From Elusimicrobiota bacterium (GTDB lineage Bacteria > Elusimicrobiota > UBA8919), in assembly GCA_040757695.1 (NCBI GenBank), contig JBFLWK010000009.1:1-61714 (forward strand): a stretch of 61,714 nucleotides of DNA. The letters are read 5' to 3'. The first letter of the stretch is position 1; every line of letters begins with the position of its first letter. This document shows positions 17,203-27,200 of this stretch, piece after piece. The notes beneath the pieces were generated by a model. That model worked only from the letters and a program-made list of their open reading frames with translations. It ran no database searches and was not told the origin of the DNA. Both the position numbers and the translations under genes were made by a program.

Positions 17203-17477
17203 GAATCATAAAACAAATTGAGATTGAACAAAAACCTGCAATTGCACTGTTTGATACCGGTGCAACTGCTTCGTATATCCGTGAGGAACTACTTTTTGAT
17301 GTACCAAAAAGAATCATTGGGAACCCATATAAAGTTGGTTTAGGTGGTAAACCGATTGAAGTAAAACAAATCTGTGTAGCTATTGGAAAAATGGAAAAAT
17401 GGGAGATAAAACTTGACCCTAAAACAGGTCAACTTGATTTAGAAGGTCTTAGAAGACGGGAGTTTACAGAGTTTTAG
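17199..17477 (+). CDS. retropepsin-like aspartic protease, short form
   Basis: 92 residues, start overlapping the stop of the C11 protease (ATGA). FDTGATASYI carries the catalytic DTGA of retroviral-type aspartic proteases and GLGGKPIEV looks like the flap. The C-terminal EKWEIKLDPKTGQLD strand resembles the end of the fold, but the segment usually found between (the hydrophobic LIG-x-D block) is missing, so the protein is shorter than the usual 110-130 residues. It may be an internally deleted relic or a compact dimer-forming enzyme. It has no signal peptide. Confidence 0.7.
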   Translation: MRIIKQIEIEQKPAIALFDTGATASYIREELLFDVPKRIIGNPYKVGLGGKPIEVKQICVAIGKMEKWEIKLDPKTGQLDLEGLRRREFTEF

Positions 17478-17489
17478 GAATTTACTCTA

Positions 17490-19091
17490 ATGAAAAAACT
17501 TATTCTATCCGGACAGGTTTTGTGCCTGTTTTTTTTATCTATGAGATTCCTCGTTTCACTCGGAATGACGCTTTGCGTCATCTGCGTTAATCTGTGTTTT
17601 GCAAAATGGACTTTTATCGTCTATATGGCAGGTGATAATTCGTTAGATACTGCGTTAGGTGGCAACCAGTTAAACAAAGATATCAAGAAAATGGAAACTA
17701 CTATAAATACTACTAATACGAATGTTATTGTGCTTGCAGATAGAAATGGTGATGAAAACACATATATCTACAACATACTGAATGATAATAGTTACTGTAT
17801 AACAAGTCCAACAATTTCTGTATCAAATCTGCTGCCTGCTTGTACAACAAACGAATTGAATATGGGCGACCCAGCAACACTGGTTGCGTTTTCTACCTGG
17901 GTAATTACAAACTGGTCGGCTGATAATTATTGTCTTGTATTATGGAATCACGGTGGTGGCTGGTGGCCTAAAGCACCGAAACGAGGGATTGCTTGGGATG
18001 ATAATACATTAGACAACGATTACCTTACTACTGCTGAACTTGGAACTGCACTATCACAAATCAAAACTATTCTTGGAGGGGAGTGGAGTGGAAAAAAAAT
18101 TGATATCGTCGGGTTTGATGCCTGCCTGATGGCACAACTTGAGGTCGCATATCAGATAAAGGACTATGCTGATTATATGGTTGCCTCAGAAGAAAACGAA
18201 TACGGATGGCCTTACGACGGTTTATTGGCTGAACTTGGTACAAACCCCAATTACGAACCTGAAATAGTTTCACAAAAAATTGTAGAGATATGGGATAAGG
18301 CGTATTCAGATGAGACATTTTCCTGGTTTTCTGTAAACTTTGACAGCAGAACTGCTTCAGCAATTGACCTATCAAAAATTGAGACATTGACAACTGCAAT
18401 AGATAATCTGGCAACTGAACTGCTCGTATCAAAAAACACAGTTCCGCTGTATCTTACAAGAGATGTTGTTGATTTTTTTGGTGGGAAGGGTGGCAGCAGA
18501 GATGAGAATGACAAATTTGGTGGTATTGATATTTACGACTTGGCTTATATCATCAAACAGAATCCTGATTTATCTGCCGGTAGTTTGAGAAATGCTGCTG
18601 TATCAGTTATGGATACGGTTAATGATTGCGTTATTGCTAATAAGACAGGTAATTCTCATAAAAACGCACACGGGCTTTCAATAAACTTTCCTAAAACATT
18701 ACTCGCATGGCAAAACGAAAATAATCCTGACAATTATTACGAGACACTACAATTCGCACAGGCAACACATTGGGATGAGTTTTTGACGGATTACTATTCA
18801 AAAGTGCTCTACGGACCTCAATCACTAAACTATGTGGTTTCTGCACCGAATCCTTACAATCCTTTAACCGGTAATCTGACAATAAAGAATTTTCCTGATA
18901 ATTCACAGATAGAAGTAAAAATTTACAATCTTGAAGGAGTACTCGTTAGAAAAATTGAAGGTTCAGGCAACTCAATTGACTGGGATGGCAAAAATGAAGA
19001 AGAAAATACTGTAGCATCGGGAATTTATTTTTATGTTGCAAAAACACAAACCGATTCTTGTAAAGGAAAGATTACAGTCATAAAAAGATGA
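17490..19091 (+). CDS. secreted clostripain-family (C11) cysteine protease
   Basis: 533 residues. Catalytic motifs VLWNHGGGW and VGFDACLMAQ, AWDDN between them, and ASEENEYGWPYDG after. The C-terminal sorting-type domain has APNPYNP, VKIYNLEGVLVRKI, VASGIYFY and the end VIKR. The signal peptide is odd: codons 9-16 lie on a terminator-like hairpin (17513-17536), codons from 18 onward on a dispersed repeat (TTTCACTCGGAATGAC), and the rest on TCTGCGTTAATCTGTG. An alternative start is the ATG at 17541, but the AGGA at 17476 favours 17490. Confidence 0.88.
   Translation: MKKLILSGQVLCLFFLSMRFLVSLGMTLCVICVNLCFAKWTFIVYMAGDNSLDTALGGNQLNKDIKKMETTINTTNTNVIVLADRNGDENTYIYNILNDNSYCITSPTISVSNLLPACTTNELNMGDPATLVAFSTWVITNWSADNYCLVLWNHGGGWWPKAPKRGIAWDDNTLDNDYLTTAELGTALSQIKTILGGEWSGKKIDIVGFDACLMAQLEVAYQIKDYADYMVASEENEYGWPYDGLLAELGTNPNYEPEIVSQKIVEIWDKAYSDETFSWFSVNFDSRTASAIDLSKIETLTTAIDNLATELLVSKNTVPLYLTRDVVDFFGGKGGSRDENDKFGGIDIYDLAYIIKQNPDLSAGSLRNAAVSVMDTVNDCVIANKTGNSHKNAHGLSINFPKTLLAWQNENNPDNYYETLQFAQATHWDEFLTDYYSKVLYGPQSLNYVVSAPNPYNPLTGNLTIKNFPDNSQIEVKIYNLEGVLVRKIEGSGNSIDWDGKNEEENTVASGIYFYVAKTQTDSCKGKITVIKR
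17513..17536 (+). terminator. intrinsic-terminator-like hairpin inside the start of the second C11 gene
   Basis: ACAGG, a seven-base loop and CCTGT, followed by eight T residues. It has the form of a rho-independent terminator for the upstream transcript but sits within the first codons of the annotated gene. Confidence 0.5.
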
Positions 19092-19098
19092 AACTTTA

Positions 19099-19155
19099 TT
19101 ATAGGACAAGTGTTCTAATTACTAACGACAAAATTTATAGGACAAATGTCCTAAT
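19099..19155. promoter_or_regulatory. tandem AGGACA-N2-TGTCCT dyads
   Basis: Two palindromes, AGGACA-AG-TGTTCT (19103-19116) and AGGACA-AA-TGTCCT (19139-19152), each flanked by TTAT and AAT, with centres 36 bp apart. The second lies nine bases before the next ATG. This is the form of a paired operator, but no regulator is identified. Confidence 0.5.
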
Positions 19156-19161
19156 CAAAAA

Positions 19162-20103
19162 ATGAAAAATCAACAGAACAATGGAATTTGGAAACAAGGA
19201 AATATGGAAACAAGAAAATATGGCAAAATACTTGTTTCTATATTTCTATATTTCTATATTTCCTGTCTTTTAGCATCTGATTCTGGCACCTCCGCAGGGT
19301 TGTTGTTTCGTATCAGCCCATCTGCAAAAACAGCCGGTATCGCAGAGGCGGTAACTTCTATTTCTGAAAATCTGGCTGCATCTGATGTAAATCCTGCTTC
19401 TATCTCAACACTGCCTCACTACAATTTTTCGGTTTCACATTCGGAATACTTTGAGGATGTTAATATAGAAGAAATCAAGTTCTCTAAATATCTGCAAATA
19501 ATGGGTGGGCTTAGCGGTAATATCGGGCTATTAACAAAATATCTATCTCTAAAAGATATAGAACGCGACAAACGCGGTGTAAATCAGAATGAGTTCAGAA
19601 ACAGCGCTACTGTAATCGGACTTTTATATGCGACAAAAATCTATCCGGTTGATTTCGGGCTTACTTTCAAATATCTTCATGAACAACTATCTGACGAAAC
19701 CGCTGCTGCGATTGCTTTTGATTGCGGGTTTTTATACTCTACACCACTTTATAAACTGCCAATTGATTTCGGTTTCTCAGTAAGAAACATAGGTCCGAAA
19801 ACCGGCTATGGCGTTACAAAAGATTTTCTGCCGTTTGAAACCCGTTTCGGAATGAGCCATCAGTTTTCTAAAGCGCTGGTTTCTATAGACGGTATCTGGC
19901 AGCGTGAAAATAATCTGCTCGCTAATTTGGGTGCAGAATTGACTGTTACAAAAAATTTTTGTTTCCGCTGTGGATATACAACATTAAATAGATACTCATT
20001 AGGTGCTGGATTTTTAGCCGGAATGTTTTCTGTTGATTATTCAGTCACCACACACACGGAACTAACAGATATCCACAGGTTCACAGTAAGTTGTAAATTC
20101 TAA
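19162..20103 (+). CDS. PorV/UPF0164-like outer-membrane barrel protein
   Basis: 313 residues. The signal peptide LVSIFLYFYISCLLA is encoded by TTTCTATA octamers. The mature part starts with the family pattern LLFRISPSAKTAGIAEAVTS and continues with alternating beta strands to an aromatic end (FTVSCKF), typical of outer-membrane barrels. A second possible start at 19204 has AAGGA close upstream and gives a tidier signal peptide. It overlaps the next gene by one base. Probably an accessory barrel for the secreted proteins nearby. Confidence 0.8.
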   Translation: MKNQQNNGIWKQGNMETRKYGKILVSIFLYFYISCLLASDSGTSAGLLFRISPSAKTAGIAEAVTSISENLAASDVNPASISTLPHYNFSVSHSEYFEDVNIEEIKFSKYLQIMGGLSGNIGLLTKYLSLKDIERDKRGVNQNEFRNSATVIGLLYATKIYPVDFGLTFKYLHEQLSDETAAAIAFDCGFLYSTPLYKLPIDFGFSVRNIGPKTGYGVTKDFLPFETRFGMSHQFSKALVSIDGIWQRENNLLANLGAELTVTKNFCFRCGYTTLNRYSLGAGFLAGMFSVDYSVTTHTELTDIHRFTVSCKF

Positions 20104-21086
20104 TGAATACAAAAAAGTGGTTATGTGGTTATGTGGTTATGTGGTTAGTCTCTACTAATCACTTAATCACTTATTCACTTATTCACTTGCTTTTTACTAC
20201 TTATCCACTTATCCACTGCCTCTCTGCTGCTACCCATACCGGTGCTGATTTCTTGAAACTTGCCGGTGGCGCAAGAATCATCGCACTCGCAGAAACAGCC
20301 GCAGCAGTAAAACTGGATGCCAGTTCGTTTTTTCATAATCCAGCAGGAGTTGTCGGTTCGAAAAACGAAATAACTTTTTCACATTCTTCAGCACCGCAGG
20401 GTGATGCCGTCACTCAATATCTGGGCGGAATTTATTCGCTAAAAAAAGATGGTGTGATGGCTTTTGGCATACTGAGTTACAGGATTACCCCTATACCCGT
20501 TACCGACGAATTCAACTATGATATTGGCGAATTGATTTGGAATGACTGGGCGTTTTCAATCGCATATGGAAGGAACCTTTTTTACAATTTAGCCGCAGGA
20601 ATAAATATAAAATATATCTATAGATACGAAAAGAATCCACTATTTGGCAAAACGATTGGCAGAGCAACCGCAGTAGATTCTGGCGTTTTGTATAAAATTA
20701 TCAAAAATCTTAAACTCGGTTTTGCATGTGAGAATCTCGGTACAAAAGTGGCCTATTCTAACGACCCTGTAAAAGATAACCTGCCAACATCACTAAGAAC
20801 CGGATTCACATACTATCTATTAAATACACGCGAGAATCTGCTTGATGTATCGTTTGATTTATTCAAAGAAAAAGATGATAAGTACAGACCGCGAATCAGC
20901 GCTGAATACACATATCTGGACTGGCTGTTTTTACGGGGCGGTTACATAAATAAAGCAGGCGAGATTTCAGGACTGAATTTCGGGCTCGGCGTCGCCTGGC
21001 AAGGTTTCATATTTGATTTTGCAAGCAGTGTCAACAGCGTGTTTGCTCGGACAATTTATTTTTCGTTTTCTAAAAAATTCTATTGA
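20103..21086 (+). CDS. PorV/UPF0164-like outer-membrane barrel protein
   Basis: 327 residues. Its long N-terminal signal region is encoded by two octamer tracts, GTGGTTAT repeats (20117-20148) and TTATTCAC/TTATCCAC repeats (about 20157-20216). The mature part opens GADFLKLAGGARIIALAETAAAV, with FFHNPAGV, the conserved UPF0164 start, and ends with the aromatic-rich strand IYFSFSKKFY. The start codon overlaps the previous stop (TAATG). A strong promoter for the second giant gene begins at its 3' end. Confidence 0.8.
   Translation: MNTKKWLCGYVVMWLVSTNHLITYSLIHLLFTTYPLIHCLSAATHTGADFLKLAGGARIIALAETAAAVKLDASSFFHNPAGVVGSKNEITFSHSSAPQGDAVTQYLGGIYSLKKDGVMAFGILSYRITPIPVTDEFNYDIGELIWNDWAFSIAYGRNLFYNLAAGINIKYIYRYEKNPLFGKTIGRATAVDSGVLYKIIKNLKLGFACENLGTKVAYSNDPVKDNLPTSLRTGFTYYLLNTRENLLDVSFDLFKEKDDKYRPRISAEYTYLDWLFLRGGYINKAGEISGLNFGLGVAWQGFIFDFASSVNSVFARTIYFSFSKKFY
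20117..20148. repeat. (GTGGTTAT)4 octamer tract in a signal peptide
   Basis: Four head-to-tail 8-bp units, the last with one change, encode the beginning of the signal peptide of the barrel protein at 20103. Confidence 0.85.
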
Positions 21087-21111
21087 CAATTAGAAAGAAA
21101 TTTGGTATAAT
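21083..21111 (+). promoter_or_regulatory. consensus sigma70 promoter of the second giant gene
   Basis: TTGACA, exactly 17 bp, TATAAT. The expected start near 21118 gives a leader of about 120 nt with AATAGGTAAGT and a BIME-like element, the same plan as upstream of the first giant gene. Confidence 0.85.
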
Positions 21112-21148
21112 ATAATTGTTATACGTAATAGGTAAGTAGGCGTGAACG

Positions 21149-21206
21149 TGTAGCCGTGGATTTTCAATCCACGTCCTTTTGCGGTGATTAAAAATCACCG
21201 ACTACA
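21149..21206. repeat. BIME-like paired hairpin element
   Basis: GTAG foot, hairpin CGTGGATT/AATCCACG, linker, hairpin GGTGATT/AATCACC, CTAC foot. The right hairpin nearly matches the one at 5402-5420; the left stem differs. Confidence 0.75.
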
Positions 21207-21237
21207 ATGCCAGCAAAATTGATTGGAGGTTAGCTTT

Positions 21238-24200
21238 ATGAGAAAAATTATTATTACCGGGTTCTTGTTCGTCTTATGTATAGGGAGGCTATCAGCATTT
21301 GATGTATCGGTAACTGATTTGGTTGGTGAAGATATTGGCGCAAACACAAATATCACGCTGCCATCGGTAATTAAAGCATCCAGCGACTGGATACCACTAT
21401 ACAAAATCACTATTACAACCACTACCAGTTATACTTTGAATATCACAACTGTTACACTAGTTCGTAAAACTACATATTTTGATGCCAGTGTTGATTTGCT
21501 CGCGTTATCTAATGGACTGGCTTTTTTCAAAGATGATGGGAATGGTGTCTGGGAAGGTTCTGCTACCGAATACCAATGTAGTGCTTCTGCAACACCATCC
21601 ACCTGGACTGAAAACCCGGCAGATACCTGGCGGGTGATGTTATCACTTACTTCAAACAGAGGTATAACCGCTGGTGATAACTTTTTCTATTTAGCAATTC
21701 GGACTTCTGATAGTATTGAAAATGGTGCTCAATTCCGGGCTGACTATAATGCTAATGGGGAACTGGTGCTTGAATTTTCTGACGGCACAACTGAAACCGG
21801 TAATTATGGTGCAGCAGATACTATGACTGCGGATATAATCGCACCGTCATTCCAGTACTCATATACACCTGATGCTACAGATGGCACAACTGCTAAAGTA
21901 ATCAATTGGGCTTCTGATAATGTATATTCTCAATCTAATGATTCAACTATCAATATCGCAGTAGATTTGGGCGAATTACAAACAAAACTTGACCCGGATA
22001 GTATTTTTGCATTATCTGAACTATTCACGATAGATGAAACTGATTATTTAGGTGCGGGCTCGGTTTCATATCCTTGGTATGCTGATATCGCAGATGGCGA
22101 TGGGAATGCTGATGAGTGTTGGATTCAGTACGATTTAAGCGCATCAACTGTTAATCAAAACACAGATGGTGTTAATCCGCTAAAATTCCAGATACGTGTC
22201 CGCGATGCTGCAGGTAATGTCTCAGCACTGGAAGACTCATTCAATATTTATATTGATTCCAAAGCACCTGAAGCAGTCGCACTCAATACACCAGCTGCTG
22301 ATGCCTGGATAGGTCCTAACAACATGCCAACATTATCCTGGGCAACTTCTACTGAACCACATCTGAACCAATACCGACTTATAGTGACAACAATCACAGA
22401 TGTGAACTATGCGATGACAGCAGGCGGTACTTCCAGATACCGCTACAAGAACTTAGGTGATGTTACATCCGCATACTTCCCAACTTCTTGGGATGCCGGC
22501 TCTTTATCAGTTGCTACTTCGTCTACCACCATATACTACTGGTCAATAGTTGGCATAGATTATGGTAATAATATAACACCATACACATCTCTATCACCAC
22601 GCAGTTTTTATTATGATAATGAAACACCTACAATTTCTAACAATCTACCTACAACTACACAGACAAGCAGTGTGCCAGTAATTACCGCTGTGTTTCTTGA
22701 TAATTATAAATCCGGGATTGATATTTCGTCATTCACAATGCTACTTGATGGTAATGCGGTAACACCATCATACGCACAGATAATACCAAGTTCTTATACG
22801 ATTTCATACACACCAAACCCACCACTTGCAGATGGCTCACATACAGTCCAACTCCAGTGCCAGGATAATGTTGGAAACCAATCATCTGTAACGCAATTTT
22901 CATTTTCAATTGATACGAAACGACCTGTTGTATTGGACAGCGATAATGATGGCTGGGCTGATTACGATGAATTAGCAAACAACTGGAATCCAAACAGTAA
23001 TTCTTCACCGGGTGGTACTGGTAACGATTTCTATCCGCTAAAAAATCAAGTTGTTAATTACGATGATTTTGTAACCAATAATACCAGTAAAATAAAAATT
23101 ACAATAGAAGACCCGTTAAGCGGTAGCGTGGGCGCTACATCAGGCGTTGATATAGATAACTCAAGTATTACTGTCACAGGACCGAAAGGCAGTTTCTCGT
23201 TTGGAAATGATAACATACCAATCACAGACCAAGTTTCAAGCAGCAACAACCAATGCAAAACTTCGTCGTTCACCTGTCAGCTGCCACTTCCACTTTCAAA
23301 CATCGGTGCTGACGATGGTACCTACACAATCACAATTAAACCAAAAGAAAATACTACAGGATTAGATGGCGATACTGTTACCCGGATATTTATTTACGAT
23401 GCTACACTGCCTACAATAACACCCGCCACAAACCCAACTACCGGTAATACATCAAGTTATATAACATTATCACTCACTGCTGCTGATACAAATGGTATCA
23501 GTAGTGCTGCGGATGCTGTTCAGATTGTGTATCGGCTAGGTACAGGTGGCGCGGATACAACCGCAAATATGGTTGCTGGTGCAGGTGGCAGTTATTCGTT
23601 TACTGCCCAACTTACTACTGCGGGAACTTATTACTATTACTTCTCGGCAACTGATACTGCAAAGAATATCGCATATTCGCCCGGCGACGATACACAACCC
23701 GCAGTTGCAGAACGAAATATGCTATATATCGCAGATAAAACCGCACCACAGGCTGTAATCTCAAAATTAGAAACTTTACGCGGATATCTAACTACCGGCT
23801 TGACACCATCCAATCCGCCTGTTTATACAATAACAACTTCGCCATCTATCATACAAACACCAACTGTATACGCTGCCGGTGCATCTACATATACACTGAT
23901 TCAAGCAACTGTTCCGGTAGAGACAACAACGCTGAGTTTCCAATACCGTCAATCACCATCAGGCAGCTGGATAGATCTTACAACTGAAAAAACCGCTTCT
24001 ACTACATATCAAACCTGGTGGCAGACAACTGGATTGACTGTCGGCAGTTACTACGATATTCGGGCAATCGCTACTGATGCTGCCAGTAATACTGATACAC
24101 CAACTTCTAACAGTTCGTTTGGCTTCATTACCGTGTATATCGCTACACCACCAGCACCGAAATCAGATATTATTACCGATAACCGCATTGATGATTCTGC

Positions 24201-27200
24201 ACGGCTGTTTGGCGACAAAGTGCTAATTTCAGCAACACCATCTGCATCAACCAGAAACATTGAATACGCAGCGGTAAAATTTCAATACAAACGAAGTGAT
24301 ACATCTGCATGGACAGATATCGCTACAGATACTACAACAGATACTACACCAACAAATGTTACTATTACATTAAATGAGAATGATATACCTTATATTATGG
24401 ACTCTAAAGGCGTGGATATTACAAAAAGTATCACAGCAGTAAAGTTTGATTGCACTACTGATAATACATATGACCGTTCTATGACAAAATCCGGTAATCT
24501 CTGGTCTGTAACAATACCATTTGCACCCGGCACATACCAGTACAATTTTGACCTTACATTCGCTGATAGTACCGGGTTAGCAAACTTACAAGACCCACAC
24601 GAATACGATGATGCCGGCGGGAATTCACAAATCATTGTCGGTACATTTTCTACTATGTTTAATATCTCAGCACTTACCAGTAATGTTTCATACGATTTTA
24701 GAGCGGTTGCTACTGATTCACGTAATAATACAGATGCTTCACCATCTTATATCACAATGATTTACGATAATAGCGCACCAGCTCAACCAACAGTAACAGA
24801 ACCAGTTGCACCAGCCAACCGCTTAAAAGCAGATGGTGCTACTACAATTGCTGTAAAAGCAGCCGCAAGTGATACTTACGGCCTTGATGTAGTAATATTC
24901 CAGTATTCCGACGACAGCGGAACAACCTGGAAACAGATTGGAAGTGATGCTGACTTATCTGATGGCTGTACAGTGCAATGGCAACTTCCCAATCTGGCAA
25001 GTGATACTACATATTATATCCGTGTATTCGCCTGGGATACAGCAGGGAATATTTCCAGCGCATCGTCAAACTATCCTGTGATACTGGATGTAACAGACCC
25101 AACAATAACAAACTTTTCGGTTGTTAGCCCATCTACATCTACAACATTAACCTCCGGTACCAGATATACACTGATCGCAGAAACACTGGATTCCGATATA
25201 GCTTATATTACATATACACATACTCTTAGTAGCGGGACCTGGATACCATCAGCAATAATAACTTCTAAAACCGGTTCGGGAACAATTTCAGACCCGTATA
25301 AATATACTGTCTATTTTGAGCCAACTAATACTGAGACTGAGACAGAAGAAACACTTACCGCAACTATCACTGACTTTTGTGGCAGAACAGGCACAAAAAC
25401 ACTTACTGTAAATTCGTTGGATATAACACCATCTGTTGCAACACTTTCTCAGGTCAACATTGACGATGATGGCGATGGCAGTTTTAATAAAGATGCTGTT
25501 GATAGCGTGGATAATGATGCTGATGGGCTCATTGATGAAGACCCAACTAACCCAGTAACTGCAGGCAGTAATATCTATATCGGTAGAAACGGCGCCTTTT
25601 TGCAGGCAACTGTGTCAAATCTGGACGGTGGAACTGTAAAATTCCAATACTCAACTTCCGCTACAGGTCCCTGGACAACTATTGAAGAAGTAGCAGCCGC
25701 CACAATCACAACAACAACCAACCAATTTATTCCGCTAGCATTCGGGCTTGCAGAAGGAACATACTATCTGAGAGCATTAGTCACCGACAATGATGGTAAT
25801 GTTGATTCTAATCCAACTGTTATCTCAGCAATTTATGATGGAACAGAGCCAACTATAAATACATTCACAGCACCGACGACAACTATTGATTGCTCAAGAC
25901 CATTCACACTATACGCAAAAACTAATAATACTGATGTATCAAGAATCGTGTTTCAGTACTACGACCCCTCCCCCCCAACACCAGGCTGGGTAGTAATTGA
26001 TACAACAACCGCAAATCGGCTTATTAGATTGGTCAGTTCTAAGATAACACCATCTGCCGTCGGGCTCGCAGAGCAAACAATAACAGTAACAGCACCAAAT
26101 GTTACACAACCAACCTCTTTACAGGTGCGCGCATTCTGTATTGATAAAGCAGGCAACCGAAATACTGATACTTCACACGCACCAGTATCAACTATTTCGT
26201 TAAATGATACCGCAGCACCTGTGGCAACTATTGTTTCTGCTGCCAATGGAACGGTCTCTGCTGAAACATCAGAAGCGAATGTGAAATCAGTGCTGTTCCA
26301 GTACCGTCCATCAGGCAGCAGTATCTGGATGGATTTAGGTACTGATACACCACCCCCTGACGCTACTTTCGGGAATACAGGCACACGCTGGACTTCGCCA
26401 ATTACATTAACAAATTTACCAGCAGATACTTATCAACTCCGCGCAATCGCAACCGATATGTTCAACAACAGCAGTGTCTCAGTAGCACCTGTCTTGACTG
26501 CTTCAGTTAGTGTAAATGATGAAGGTACAAAAACATACTCGTTACCACGCTCAACACAAATAGTAATTGGTATATCTAATGTCAGTTTTACAGGAACAGG
26601 TTCAGTTCAAATGACAGTAAATGTTATTTCAGCAAATCCGCTTACTTCAGCACCAACAGTATCGTTTTTTATCACAGATGGTTCAAGTAATACTGCTACA
26701 AAAACAGTTGCGCTTACCGGTGCTACTACAAGCTGGTCTGGAACGGTTGAATTAACAAATCTGGCTACTACCGCTGGAGCCGGTAATGCAAGCATCACTG
26801 TCTACGGAACTGATGCAGCCGGTAATGTCTGGGGCGATACCGTCGGACTGATTCTATCAGCACCTGCTAATAATCCTACAGGCACTTCAATAGATAACAT
26901 GGCAAGATTAGATAGTTATAGTAATTGGCCAGCACTTGCTAATAATGGCTGCTTGTTTATAGGACCTGCTTACCAACCACAAATTTCAACAGAGCAATCA
27001 GCAGTAATAAAGCCAATTGGTCGTGTGTATGAATTCGCATCATCTGATGGAACAAAACAATTCCTCGCTGGTATAACCGCTTATTGCTGGTTGGATTATG
27101 CAGATGCTGATATACCATCAGGTTATACAGAAGGCAAATTAGGTGTCGCATACTGGGATTCTGTTAATTCAAAATGGTCTTCTGAAGGTATTACTTATGT

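Noticed and set aside
19099-19155. AGGACA dyads considered as FNR/CRP or Rex sites
   Set aside because: The sequence does not match the known consensus of these regulators, so only a generic dyad is reported.
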